Origin: Halorussus marinus
GTDB taxonomy: Archaea; Halobacteriota; Halobacteria; Halobacteriales; Haladaptataceae
Assembly (NCBI RefSeq): GCF_004765795.1
Contig: NZ_SBIV01000004.1
Location: 248,001 to 312,000, forward strand
Length of the DNA: 64,000 nt
Reading direction: 5' to 3'
The notes under the pieces are model-generated. The model had not been told where the DNA came from, ran no database searches, and worked only from the letters and a program-made list of their open reading frames with translations. How positions within the stretch are numbered: position 1 is the stretch's first letter; every line of letters begins with the position of its first letter. The position numbers and the translations under genes were made by a program. Positions 17,240-26,682 of the stretch are shown here, one piece after another.

Positions 17240-18668
17240 TTTTATTTCTATAATATATAAAAATAATAGGAGAAAGTAATAATAAATGGTTCGAAATCAA
17301 CCAGAGAGCATTATTACCTAACTCTCCAGAGGCTACCGAGGCAAGACAGACACTGTACACAAGTAAAAAAACAGGAGAGTGGCGGTTCTTTACGAGAGTC
17401 TGGTAGAGAAGTCGAAGTGTGAACCCAAATAAGAGTGCTCCAACAATGATAGCAACGAGGCCACCATCAACGTATAACCGACCAATCATTCCGGGAGGTC
17501 TTCCACCATTTGCATCTGGACGGAATATTCTTCGAATTAATGAACCCACCGTAAGTACCGGTTTATCGGGCCAGACTGATCGAGGAATATAGTTGAGTGG
17601 AACTCGGAAAACAAATGTCCCCCAGAAGTACCCAATCTGTTCCGGAACAATTGATACTGTTACGAGGAGGTTATCTAAGTGACTATTATGGATGCCGAAG
17701 GTCAATATTTCGATGAGCCTGGCAGTATCGAACGACCCCGTTAGATCTCCCCCACTACGAAGACCACCCGAAACGACCGTACCGATTCCGATAAGTACGC
17801 CGAGCACTGGGAGTGACAACTGCTTCACTCGACGGTGTAAGCGATCAGCAGTGAAGTGGATATGACCCGACTTCGTTTCGAGAACGGGATATATATGCAC
17901 GTAGTACATCATAATAACTGAGATTAATATTATCAGAATAACCTGTCCGCGACCTCCTAATAGGAAGAAGAAACCAGAAATAGGAATGAGTGGAAGTAAG
18001 TGCGCGATCCCTGTTCGATTCCCGTCAATAAGCGTCCCAGTTATCCAAACAAGATAACCAATGTACATCGAACGGGCACCCAACTTGAAATGCGTCGCTC
18101 CATCGAACACGTTACTTCGCGGTTCCATCGTCGTATAGAGATATAAGAGGTTCCAATCAAGTGCAGACGCCACGAGTAGGATGTAGGACAACGTACCAAA
18201 GACCATGTACAGTAATCCAGCACGGCGGAACATCGTTCCGTCGTGGTCCCCGGAATCAGAAAAGAAAGTAGGTACCGTAATCCACCGCTCGATTTTAAAG
18301 TAATAGCCAATCAGCAACATCCCGTAGAATAGCACGTATAGTACTGAAACAATGAAAAACGCCGTAGAAAACTCCCAAGAAACCCACTTAGGATATCTAA
18401 AGTAGGGGTCTTGGAGATACACACGATCGAATATCGCTACGGTGGTCATGAACATAAATATTGAATAAAATACAATTGGTTCGAAGATATCGAACGTACC
18501 TCGAATGAGAGAAACAACGGTCGGAATCGCACAAACTAGAAAGAGTAATGCAATCAGCACAGATTGTAAGCCAAAGAAAAAGGAAAGGAGACCGCTAAGT
18601 GTACCGACTACTACGGCTACAAGTGCGACAGACACGTTCCGGTATTTGCCCTCCACAGCTGTATTCAT
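17229..18668 (-). CDS. Wzy-like oligosaccharide repeat-unit polymerase
   Basis: The 479-aa protein is mostly membrane helices (10 or more). Two loops match the O-antigen/oligosaccharide polymerase families: GGRGQVILIILISVI near residue 230 and VPLNYIPRSVWPDKP near 360, the latter a hallmark of this family. It would join repeat units on the outer face of the membrane. It overlaps the flippase gene by 11 bp. Together they point to a polymeric glycan, not only a short N-glycan, which is unusual next to an STT3 gene. The sugar is unknown. Confidence 0.82.
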   Translation of the reverse strand: MNTAVEGKYRNVSVALVAVVVGTLSGLLSFFFGLQSVLIALLFLVCAIPTVVSLIRGTFDIFEPIVFYSIFMFMTTVAIFDRVYLQDPYFRYPKWVSWEFSTAFFIVSVLYVLFYGMLLIGYYFKIERWITVPTFFSDSGDHDGTMFRRAGLLYMVFGTLSYILLVASALDWNLLYLYTTMEPRSNVFDGATHFKLGARSMYIGYLVWITGTLIDGNRTGIAHLLPLIPISGFFFLLGGRGQVILIILISVIMMYYVHIYPVLETKSGHIHFTADRLHRRVKQLSLPVLGVLIGIGTVVSGGLRSGGDLTGSFDTARLIEILTFGIHNSHLDNLLVTVSIVPEQIGYFWGTFVFRVPLNYIPRSVWPDKPVLTVGSLIRRIFRPDANGGRPPGMIGRLYVDGGLVAIIVGALLFGFTLRLLYQTLVKNRHSPVFLLVYSVCLASVASGELGNNALWLISNHLLLLSPIIFIYYRNKNER

Positions 18669-18718
18669 TGAGCGTCCTTGGTTAGTAACATGCTTGTTTC
18701 TAGGAATACTGTTTCTAA

Positions 18719-19885
18719 CTACGTGGCAAGGGATTCGAGCAATTTCTCATATCGTTCGACATAGCGTCCCATAGAGTACTCCTGAACAATATGTTCGCGC
18801 CCAGAAGTCCCAAGATCAGTCGCATACCCGGGGTTTTCGATGAGCGTTCCTAATGCTTGCGTTATCGATTGGGCATTTCCAGGTTCGACAAGTAATCCCG
18901 TTTCACCGTCTTGAACGACCTCGCTAGTGCCACCGACGTCAGTAGCAACGACAGGACGCTCCATGGCGAGAGCCTCCCGTACAGCACCGGGTATCCCTTC
19001 ACCAAACGACGGCAGCACAAACACGTCAAGGTCGTCGAGAAACGTGGGCATGTCTTCAACCCAACCGACAAAGGTCACGATATCATCTATTCCCTTTTCC
19101 TTTACTCTATTCTCAAGTCGTTGTTTATATGGGCTATCACTGACATTTGGTGGCTTACCAGCAATTCGCAGTTCGATACTCATGCCATTTTTGTACAGAT
19201 CTTCAATTGCTTCGATGAGATACTCAATTCCCTTCCTTTCGGAAAGCACAGCAGCAGTTCCAATCACTGTCGGGAATTCCCCAGGACTTGGTTGTTTTGA
19301 TGGAGAAAACTCATCCACATCTATTCCTTTATGGAAAAAAGTGAATTTATTACTATAAGTATTTTGTTGTCTATTTGTAAATACTTGGTCCGCTTGCTCT
19401 TCGTACTCCATGAATACAGTATCTGCGACTCGTAGTCCCAGTTCATTCAGATATGCCATTTTACCCTTTGATTGGAGTCCGAGCCCGATATTCCAGATGA
19501 TAGATGCATCTACAACGAATGTATTTGGGACGAGAGTAAGGACTTCACGAATGTTTTTACACCATATAACATCAGATTTCTTAAGTAAATATTTAGCCTC
19601 AACGTTAAATTGGAAAATCCGAGCCCCTGTTTTCATCACCTTAGCGGGTGAGAACGAAAGTAGCTCTCGATTATATGTGTCTAATATCCCACGAAAGGGA
19701 ACGATTTCGACTTCGATTCCTTGTTCTGCTGCACGTTGGCATAACTCATCAGAAGACTGCGAAAGAACAATTGGAAGAAACTTGTCTCGATCAATTGATG
19801 TTAGTAATCGGAGGAGCATCTGCGATGCACCACCAAATGATTCGTAAGCAGTGTGGAAAAAAAGGACGGTCGTACGGTCACTCAT
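18719..19885 (-). CDS. GT4-family glycosyltransferase
   Basis: The protein is 388 aa from ATG 19885 (begins MSDRTTVLFFH, a normal GT-B start); a frame extension to 19948 is not expected to be coding. Visible motifs are FGGASQMLLRLL, the donor-side VLSERKGIEYLIEAI, and the E-x7-E motif in LPSFGEGIPGAVREALAME followed by ATDVGGTSEVVQDGETG. It is a retaining-type sugar transferase acting on the lipid-linked precursor. It is encoded upstream of and in the same direction as the polymerase and flippase (50-bp gap), so they are likely one transcript. It is divergent from the second sulfatase-like gene. Confidence 0.9.
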   Translation of the reverse strand: MSDRTTVLFFHTAYESFGGASQMLLRLLTSIDRDKFLPIVLSQSSDELCQRAAEQGIEVEIVPFRGILDTYNRELLSFSPAKVMKTGARIFQFNVEAKYLLKKSDVIWCKNIREVLTLVPNTFVVDASIIWNIGLGLQSKGKMAYLNELGLRVADTVFMEYEEQADQVFTNRQQNTYSNKFTFFHKGIDVDEFSPSKQPSPGEFPTVIGTAAVLSERKGIEYLIEAIEDLYKNGMSIELRIAGKPPNVSDSPYKQRLENRVKEKGIDDIVTFVGWVEDMPTFLDDLDVFVLPSFGEGIPGAVREALAMERPVVATDVGGTSEVVQDGETGLLVEPGNAQSITQALGTLIENPGYATDLGTSGREHIVQEYSMGRYVERYEKLLESLAT

Positions 19886-20031
19886 TGTAATGGCTCCTCT
19901 GCACCTGTAATACTTTACTTTAAGGATTTGAGTCGATGACTCACCCATCTGAATATCGTTACGTCTAAATCCCGTTAGTTGGTTTAATGCTAGCTGAACG
20001 CTTAGACAAACCCACCTAAAATCGCTGACTC

Positions 20032-21483
20032 ATGAATTCTCCTAACATCGTACTAGTGGTGATGGATACTGCCTGCGCTAATGAAATAATACCACAAAAT
20101 GCACCGAATATAACGGATATCGCAAAGTCAGGAACCCAATTCTCAAACACATTTGCTACTGCTCCATGGACACTTCCTTCCCATGCAGGGCTCTTCACTG
20201 GAACTTACTCATCGAAGCATGGCGCACATGCAGGCCACAAACAACTGAACGGAAGGTTGGCAACACTTGGAGAAACCTTCCATTCCGCATCATACGAAAC
20301 CATTGCAATTTCGAATAATACGTGGATCAACGACGAGTTTGGATTTGGGCAGGGATTCAAGACGTTCTACAAGACATGGCAATACCTCCAGTCGGACGTG
20401 GATCTCACAGAAACTATCCGTAAAACCGAAGGGTGGGGGAAAATCCAAGCCGTTGCTTCAGAAATTATCGGAGGAAATCCTTTCATCAATTTCGTGAACG
20501 CAGCATACCGAAAGTTCGTGCGAAAAAGCGACGATTACGGCGCGAAGCGAACCAACCGGTGGATTTCCAACTGGCTCGACGACCGCGACACCCACCGACC
20601 GTTCTTACTCTTCGTGAACTACCTCGAACCGCATCTCGAATACCAGCCGCCGAAGGCACACGCCGAGCGGTTCCTCCCGGACGGCTGTCCCTTCGAGGAA
20701 GCGATGGAGGTCCCACAGGACGCCTGGGGGTACATCGCAGGGAACGTTGAAATGTCCGAAAGTGACTTCGAGATACTTCGCGCACTGTACCGAGCCGAGA
20801 TCTCGTATCTGGACCAGCGAATTGGAGAACTGCGTGACGAACTGATAGAGAGGGGTGAGTGGGAAGACACCGTGTTCGTCGTCACGGGTGACCACGGTGA
20901 AAACATAGGAGACCACGGTCTCATGGATCACCAGTACTGCCTCTACGATACGCTGCTCCACGTTCCGCTGGTCATCAACGGCGGCCCCTTCGAAGGCGGC
21001 GGAACCGTCGACGACCTCGTTCAACTCGTGGACCTCGCACCGACGCTACTGGACGTCGCGGACATCGACGCACACGAGATGCGAGCCCAGTTCCAAGGGC
21101 AATCGTTCCACCCGGACGCGGACCCGACCCGCGACCACGTAATCGCGGAGTACATGGCTCCCCAACCATCGATGGACGCGCTCGAAAAACGCGTCGGGAC
21201 ACTCCCCGAATCGGTGCGAACCTACGACCGCTCGCTTCGCGCAATTCGGACGGAAGACCACAAACTCATACGCGGTTCGGACGGGTCGCGAGAGTGCTAC
21301 CGAATTGGTGAGGATCCGAAGGAGACGACCGACTGTAGCAACGAGGATCCCGACTGGGCGTCCACGCTCGAAGCCGACCTCGACGACTGGCTCGGTTCGT
21401 TCGAACACGCCACCGTCGATGGATCGGTCGCGATGAAAGACGACACGAAACGACAACTCGAGGATCTCGGGTACCTTCAGTGA
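20032..21483 (+). CDS. sulfatase-family protein with Thr at the formylglycine position
   Basis: The 483-aa protein opens MNSPNIVLVVMDTACAN (metal site with Asp12) and has the active-site stretch APWTLPSHAGLFTG at residues 44-57. It aligns with the sulfatase C-x-P-S-R-x3-x-T-G motif, but Thr47 replaces Cys, so a formylglycine cannot form. The C-terminal metal site FVVTGDHGENIGDHG is present near residue 280. A Thr nucleophile is known in phosphotransferases such as LtaS, so phosphate or phosphodiester chemistry on a glycan is as likely as sulfate removal. The first 490 bp are AT-rich and the rest is typical high-GC haloarchaeal sequence. It overlaps the convergent glycosyltransferase gene by 7 bp. 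Confidence 0.85.
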   Translation: MNSPNIVLVVMDTACANEIIPQNAPNITDIAKSGTQFSNTFATAPWTLPSHAGLFTGTYSSKHGAHAGHKQLNGRLATLGETFHSASYETIAISNNTWINDEFGFGQGFKTFYKTWQYLQSDVDLTETIRKTEGWGKIQAVASEIIGGNPFINFVNAAYRKFVRKSDDYGAKRTNRWISNWLDDRDTHRPFLLFVNYLEPHLEYQPPKAHAERFLPDGCPFEEAMEVPQDAWGYIAGNVEMSESDFEILRALYRAEISYLDQRIGELRDELIERGEWEDTVFVVTGDHGENIGDHGLMDHQYCLYDTLLHVPLVINGGPFEGGGTVDDLVQLVDLAPTLLDVADIDAHEMRAQFQGQSFHPDADPTRDHVIAEYMAPQPSMDALEKRVGTLPESVRTYDRSLRAIRTEDHKLIRGSDGSRECYRIGEDPKETTDCSNEDPDWASTLEADLDDWLGSFEHATVDGSVAMKDDTKRQLEDLGYLQ

Positions 21484-22574
21484 ACGAGCGACCGTAGTTG
21501 GCTTGTCGTTTGCTCGACCGTCGTCTCCCATTCTTGAACGCCCGCAACCGACGTTGGGACCTCGTCGGTTTCGAGCCAGTTGTTGACGCTTCGAGCGAAC
21601 GCTTCCGTTGACTTGATGTCGACCAGTTCGCCGCGCCCATCGACGAGCTCACGGAGCTGGTCCAACTGCGAACACACTGCTGGAACTCCCGACGCCATCG
21701 CTTCCAGCACTGTCCGCGGTAGTCCCTCGGCCCTGCTCGGGAGTACCAGCACGTCTCCGCTCCGATACACTCTCGGCATCTCGTCGTAGGGGACGTGTCC
21801 GAGGAAGTAAACGGACTCCGAAATACCAAGTTTGGCAACGAGTTCCTCAAGGGTTCCGCGCAGCGGGCCATCGCCGCACAGGTACAGGTTGATCTCTGGG
21901 TGTTGCTCCTGAAGGCGAGCCACTGCCCTAATCGCGTCTTCGGGTCGCTTACCTTTCACTAATCGACCCACGAACAGCACCACTAAGCTCTCACTTTCGA
22001 TCAAATCGCTCTTTGGTCCGTCCGGCGTGAACCGCTGAGTGTCGATTCCGTTTGGAACAACTTCGATCCGCGAGCGCACTCCTAAATCCCGCACGCGTCG
22101 TTTGTCTGTCTCTGTGTAACAGAACACCACGTCCGCCTGCTCGAACGTCCACCGACCCAGCGTCCGGAGATACGCGTCGAACACCCGCTCTGTCGCAGAC
22201 TGCGAGTACAGACCGTGATTCGTGATCGCGAGCGGAACATCTCCCAGTCGTCGCTTTAGCGCGGCCAAGTTCGTCGAGAAGTACAGATGCGAGTGAGCGT
22301 GAATTACGTCGAACTCTTCCCCATCGATACCCCACAGATACCGCGCAACGGCCGGGGAGATGTCGTTACCAGCAATCGTCACGCCCGGCGAGAGGCGAAC
22401 TACCGTGTAACCGCACGTTTCCTCGACCGAGGGTAGGTCGGGGCCCTCTTTCGTCGTCAACACTGTCACGTCGTGGCCCATCTCGGCCTGGTCTCGGCTC
22501 ATGGCGTGGACATGGTACTGTCCGCCACCCTTGGTATCGGGGTACAACTTCTGTGCGACGCGAAGGATCCGCAT
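21477..22574 (-). CDS. GT4-family glycosyltransferase
   Basis: The protein is 365 aa from ATG 22574 (begins MRILRVAQKLYPDTKGGGQ, whose Gly-rich loop binds the acceptor side); the frame runs upstream to 22661 without coding features. The C-terminal half has VVLFVGRLVKGKRPEDAI, LYLCGDGPLRGTL and the E-x7-E motif in LPSRAEGLPRTVLEAMASG. It is a GT-B retaining glycosyltransferase for the surface glycan. In contrast to the first two GT4 genes it has ordinary high GC, so it may belong to the native part of the locus. Confidence 0.9.
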   Translation of the reverse strand: MRILRVAQKLYPDTKGGGQYHVHAMSRDQAEMGHDVTVLTTKEGPDLPSVEETCGYTVVRLSPGVTIAGNDISPAVARYLWGIDGEEFDVIHAHSHLYFSTNLAALKRRLGDVPLAITNHGLYSQSATERVFDAYLRTLGRWTFEQADVVFCYTETDKRRVRDLGVRSRIEVVPNGIDTQRFTPDGPKSDLIESESLVVLFVGRLVKGKRPEDAIRAVARLQEQHPEINLYLCGDGPLRGTLEELVAKLGISESVYFLGHVPYDEMPRVYRSGDVLVLPSRAEGLPRTVLEAMASGVPAVCSQLDQLRELVDGRGELVDIKSTEAFARSVNNWLETDEVPTSVAGVQEWETTVEQTTSQLRSLVH

Positions 22575-22786
22575 TTGCTGTTCGGTTGCTAGTATGCAGG
22601 TATCAACGTGACGATGTACATCAGTACTACACATGCTCTCGACTGGATTAGACCGCGCCACAGGAGGTGGACCCGGAATAGGAACCTTGATATGGAGTCA
22701 TTCAACTACGTCTTATCGTTGATTAATCACGGAACCCTCTACAGCAGGTATGGCCTACTGACCGTAGCTGTAGGAAACAAATGGAC

Positions 22787-22793
22787 GGAGGAT
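22787..22793 (+). promoter_or_regulatory. Shine-Dalgarno that decides the epimerase start
   Basis: GGAGGAT at 22787-22793 lies 5 nt before the ATG at 22799. The upstream in-frame ATG at 22781 overlaps this site, so translation must start at 22799. Confidence 0.6.
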
Positions 22794-22798
22794 ATTAC

Positions 22799-23776
22799 AT
22801 GAGCATTCTCATTACTGGTGGGTCAGGTTTCATCGGCTCTCACCTCGCCGATCACCTACTCGACGAGTCGAACGACAAAATACTCGTCTTGGACGACTTT
22901 TCGACCGGGGATGCCGGTAACCTCGACCACCTCGACACTGACCGAGTTGAGGTCCGCGACGGAGATATCCGTGACGCCGAGACCGTCCGCGAGACAGTCG
23001 GCGACGCCGACGCCGTCTACCACCTCGCAGCCGCAGTCGGCGTGCAGAACATCGTCGAGAATCCGCTTAACTCCCTGAAGACGAATCTCGAGGGAACCGA
23101 GAACGTCCTCGAAGCCGCAGCCGAAGACCGAACCCCGGTCTTCCTTGCCTCCTCGTCGGAGGTGTACGGCAAGTCCGAGGACGTACCTTTCAGCGAGTCC
23201 GACGACGCCGTCTACGGCCCGACGACGACGACTCGCTGGGGCTACGCGACCGCGAAGGCGACCGACGAATTCCTTGCCCTCGCCTACGCCGACGAACGTG
23301 ACCTTCCGGTCGTCATCGGTCGGTACTTCAACATCGTCGGCCCGCGACAGACCGGGCAGTACGGGATGGTGATCCCGACGTTCGTCGAGCAGGCGCTCGC
23401 GGGCGAGGACCTCACCGTCTACGGCGACGGCACCCAGACACGGAGTTTCACCCACGTCGCGGACGCGGTCGAACTCACCCACGAACTCCTTGAAAACGAG
23501 GACGCCCACGGTGAGATCTTCAACGTCGGCGCACCCGACCCGACGTCCATCAACGACCTCGCCGACCGCGCGATCGAGCTCACCGACTCCGACTCCGAGA
23601 TCACCCACGTTCCCTTCGAGAAGGTGTACGGCGAGGACTTCGAAGAGCCGGACCAACGTGAACCCGACGTGACGAAACTCCGTGAGACGCTCGGCTGGAC
23701 TCCGGAGGCGGACCTCGACAGGATCCTGACCGACGTGATCGACGAGCGAACCTCTGAGGAGGTCGTCGCGGAATGA
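22799..23776 (+). CDS. NAD-dependent sugar-nucleotide epimerase/dehydratase (extended SDR, GalE-like)
   Basis: The protein is 325 aa from ATG 22799. ITGGSGFIGSHL (about residue 5) is the NAD-binding Gly motif, ASSSEVYG (about 117) carries the catalytic Ser, and WGYATAKATDEF (about 144) contains the Y-x3-K pair. The enzyme would change the configuration at C4 of a UDP-hexose or dehydrate a nucleotide sugar. Its TGA overlaps the ATG of the dehydrogenase gene (ATGA), so the two act in one pathway, probably epimerisation and oxidation of the same UDP-sugar. The exact substrate is open. Confidence 0.88.
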   Translation: MSILITGGSGFIGSHLADHLLDESNDKILVLDDFSTGDAGNLDHLDTDRVEVRDGDIRDAETVRETVGDADAVYHLAAAVGVQNIVENPLNSLKTNLEGTENVLEAAAEDRTPVFLASSSEVYGKSEDVPFSESDDAVYGPTTTTRWGYATAKATDEFLALAYADERDLPVVIGRYFNIVGPRQTGQYGMVIPTFVEQALAGEDLTVYGDGTQTRSFTHVADAVELTHELLENEDAHGEIFNVGAPDPTSINDLADRAIELTDSDSEITHVPFEKVYGEDFEEPDQREPDVTKLRETLGWTPEADLDRILTDVIDERTSEEVVAE

Positions 23777-25140
23777 CGGACCGTCCAGCAAACGACCTCC
23801 AGACGCGACTCCAAGACCGAGACGCGCGAATCGGCGTCATCGGCCTCGGCTACGTCGGTCTTCCCCTGAGCCTCGAATTCACGAATGCAGGCTACTCAGT
23901 CGCTGGTTTCGACATTGACACCGATCGCGTCGCGTCCCTCAAAGAGGGTCGGAGCTACGTAGACGACGTGTCCGACGACCAACTCTTGACTGCCCTCGAC
24001 GCGGGGTTCACGCCCGACGACGACCCATCCGTCGTCACCGACTGTGACGCCTACGTACTCGCAGTCCCGACGGGCATCTCGAACGGAGAACCCCAAATGG
24101 ACGCCGTCGAGAGTGCGACGCGGACGGTCGGCGAGCAGGCTGGCGACCGTGACACCCTCGTCGTCGTTAGCAGCACCGTCTATCCAGGCGCGACGAACGA
24201 GGTTGTCGAGCCCACCCTCCACGAGCACTGCGACCCCGACCGAACCCACATTGCGATGGTCCCCGAACGACTCAACCCCGGCGGGGGTGTCCCGGTCGAG
24301 GAGATTCCCCTCGTGGTCGGTGCGGACGACGAGACCGCTCGCACCGCTGCCTCCACGCTCTTCCAGGCGTTCGTCACGGACACGCACCCCGTCGATAGCG
24401 TGACGACCGCCGAACTGACGAAGACCCTAGAGAACACCTACCGGATGGTGAACACTGCACTCGTCAACGAGCTCACCGCGTTCGCCGAACGGTTCGACGC
24501 CGACGTCTGGAACGCCATCGAGGCCGCCTCGACCAAGCCGTTCGGCTTCCAGGCGTTCTATCCCGGTCCCGGCGTCGGCGGCCACTGCATCCCCATCGAC
24601 CCGCAGTTCCTCACGTGGCGGGCGTCCGAACTCGGCACCGAACTCTCGCTCGTCGACGAGGCCCAGCGCATCAACGAGTGGATGCCCTCGGTCGTGGTCG
24701 AGCGAATCGAGCATGTGCTCGCCGAGCGCGGCGTTGAGCCCTGCGAAGCCTCGATCGTCGCCCTCGGACTGGCATACAAAGCCGATGTCGGCGACACCCG
24801 CCGCTCGCCAGCGCTCGAGATCTCGGAGCGCCTCGACCACGACGGGAACGTCATCGCGGTCGACCCCCACGTGGACGCGGTCGAGAGCGACCTCGCAGTC
24901 GTCAAATCGACGGCCGAGGTTCCCCTTGAGGACGCGGACCTCGTCGTGCTCCTCGTCGATCACGAGGCATTCGATATAGACGCAATCACGGCTCGTACCC
25001 CATTGATATTTGACACGCGCGATGCCGTTTCGGTCGACAGTGATGCGGAAGTCGTCACGCTCGGCGATGAGTCCGCTGCACTGAAACAGTCCGTGAAACG
25101 ACGTGAGGAGGAGCAACTCAACTCGACTCCCCGTCGGTAA
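23773..25140 (+). CDS. nucleotide-sugar dehydrogenase (UDP-glucose/UDP-ManNAc dehydrogenase family, AglM-like)
   Basis: The 455-aa protein has the N-terminal Rossmann motif IGVIGLGYVGLPL (about residues 21-33), the central four-electron dehydrogenase site PGPGVGGHCIPIDP with catalytic Cys272, and the C-terminal UDP-binding domain with ALGLAYKADVGDTRRSPA. It oxidises a UDP-hexose(NAc) to the uronic acid with two NAD+. Haloferax AglM has the same role in N-glycan synthesis. It is translationally coupled to the epimerase upstream. It could make UDP-GlcA or UDP-ManNAcA; the sequence alone does not say which. Confidence 0.9.
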   Translation: MTDRPANDLQTRLQDRDARIGVIGLGYVGLPLSLEFTNAGYSVAGFDIDTDRVASLKEGRSYVDDVSDDQLLTALDAGFTPDDDPSVVTDCDAYVLAVPTGISNGEPQMDAVESATRTVGEQAGDRDTLVVVSSTVYPGATNEVVEPTLHEHCDPDRTHIAMVPERLNPGGGVPVEEIPLVVGADDETARTAASTLFQAFVTDTHPVDSVTTAELTKTLENTYRMVNTALVNELTAFAERFDADVWNAIEAASTKPFGFQAFYPGPGVGGHCIPIDPQFLTWRASELGTELSLVDEAQRINEWMPSVVVERIEHVLAERGVEPCEASIVALGLAYKADVGDTRRSPALEISERLDHDGNVIAVDPHVDAVESDLAVVKSTAEVPLEDADLVVLLVDHEAFDIDAITARTPLIFDTRDAVSVDSDAEVVTLGDESAALKQSVKRREEEQLNSTPRR

Positions 25141-25191
25141 CTTTGATCCGGGTTTCGTTCGATAACCGTCTCCATTTCTCGATTAGCGCGC

Positions 25192-26613
25192 CTACTTCTC
25201 GCGCTCGTCCGCTCTAATTTCGAGGAGGTCCTCGAACACCTGCCAGAACTGCCGGACCACGATCTCTACGTCGAACCACGGCGACTGCTTGCGGATGTAC
25301 TCAATGTCGTACCTGATCTTCTCGGCCGGTTCTTTCCCCGTCGCGTCGTTGATCTGCGCGAGCCCGGTCAGTCCCGGTTTGACGAACCATCGCTGTCGCC
25401 AGATGTTCACCTCAGATTCGTATTCAGGCTCCAGTTCGGTTATCGCAGGGCGAGGTCCGACGACGCTCATATCGCCGACGAGGATCGACCACAGCTGGGG
25501 GATCTCGTCCAAATGGGTCTTCCGGAGGAACTCGCCAAGGGGCGTCTTCCGATCTCGTTCGATAGCTAAACTCACCTTCTCCTCTGGCTCCGGCTTGAGC
25601 GTCCGGAACTTGTATATCTGAAAGGTATCTCCGAATCGATACGTCCGCTCTTGCGTGTAGAACACGGGACCGTGTCCCTCGATTTTGATGGCAAGCGCAA
25701 TGAGCAGGATAATCGGAGAGAGGGCCAGCAGCGCCGTTCCGGCGAACGCCACGTCGAACAGTTGCTTCAGCAACCGGTCCTGCCAGTCCCACGGTTCAAG
25801 GTCGATCTCCACGACGGAGTCGTCCGCATCGCCCGGCGTCAGCACGGTGTCGGAGTGCTTGCGGTGGACCATCGCCCTGACGCCGTGTTCGTGGCAGGCG
25901 TGGAGCGCGCCGAAGAATTCGGCCCGGTCGGTCCGGTCGAACGCCAACACTGCCGTATCGACATCGTACTCAACGAAGACCTCGTCGAGTTGCGAAAGGC
26001 CGTCGAGCCGTTCGACGGCGTCCGGCGACCATCCGCTCCCGTCAGCGACGACGGGGTTCTCGGCGAGTCGGGGGTCCGTCTCGGTCTCATACGGACTCGG
26101 CGGCGCGACGTAGCCGACGACCGGCATGTCGATGGCTTCGAGTACCTCTAGTATCTCCTCGATGTCGTCGCCGACTACCACAGCACGTTTGCTACCTGTA
26201 GGCCGACGACCGATTGCTACGAACCACGGCGGAAGAACGACTAGCATTGTCATCACGGCCACCCCAAGCGTAGCGCGTGGCAGTCGATACGAGTAGTTTG
26301 CATAGCTGATTGCTGCGAGTGCGAATCCCGAGAGAACCACTCGCTTCTGGACGAGCAAGACCGTATCCAGCAACCGCCGTGGACGAGGCTTGAAAAGCGG
26401 AACGAAACTCGCCGTGACCATGGCAACTGTAGTTAGAAGGGCTATCACTAGATCGCCCCCTCCTAGTACAACGGGCGATAGTCGTCGCACGAGGGGGATG
26501 TGAGTCGTCACCTCCGATTGGACGACGGGGAGGTTACCGACGAGGACGCCGAGCACAGCCGCGGCGACGGTTCCCCCGACGCTCACGACGCGGTACCGGT
26601 GACCGGAGACCAT
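25192..26613 (-). CDS. polyprenyl/dolichyl-phosphate sugar-phosphate transferase (WcaJ-like initiating enzyme)
   Basis: The protein is 473 aa from ATG 26613; a GTG five codons earlier (26628) is possible. The N-terminal half has four or five membrane helices and a soluble nucleotide-binding-like part. The C-terminal 200 residues are the bacterial sugar transferase domain: a membrane-re-entrant helix, then GPVFYTQERTYRFG, TLKPEPEEK, and DEIPQLWSILVGDMSVVGPR. It attaches the first sugar-phosphate to the lipid carrier, starting glycan assembly. It is convergent with the dehydrogenase gene (51-bp gap). Archaeal use would be with dolichyl phosphate. Confidence 0.88.
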   Translation of the reverse strand: MVSGHRYRVVSVGGTVAAAVLGVLVGNLPVVQSEVTTHIPLVRRLSPVVLGGGDLVIALLTTVAMVTASFVPLFKPRPRRLLDTVLLVQKRVVLSGFALAAISYANYSYRLPRATLGVAVMTMLVVLPPWFVAIGRRPTGSKRAVVVGDDIEEILEVLEAIDMPVVGYVAPPSPYETETDPRLAENPVVADGSGWSPDAVERLDGLSQLDEVFVEYDVDTAVLAFDRTDRAEFFGALHACHEHGVRAMVHRKHSDTVLTPGDADDSVVEIDLEPWDWQDRLLKQLFDVAFAGTALLALSPIILLIALAIKIEGHGPVFYTQERTYRFGDTFQIYKFRTLKPEPEEKVSLAIERDRKTPLGEFLRKTHLDEIPQLWSILVGDMSVVGPRPAITELEPEYESEVNIWRQRWFVKPGLTGLAQINDATGKEPAEKIRYDIEYIRKQSPWFDVEIVVRQFWQVFEDLLEIRADEREK

Positions 26614-26682
26614 CACGCTATCCCCCACACCCAGTCAGCTTAAAAGCTATGAAGTACCGCCTCTGTATAGTGATTTAATACC

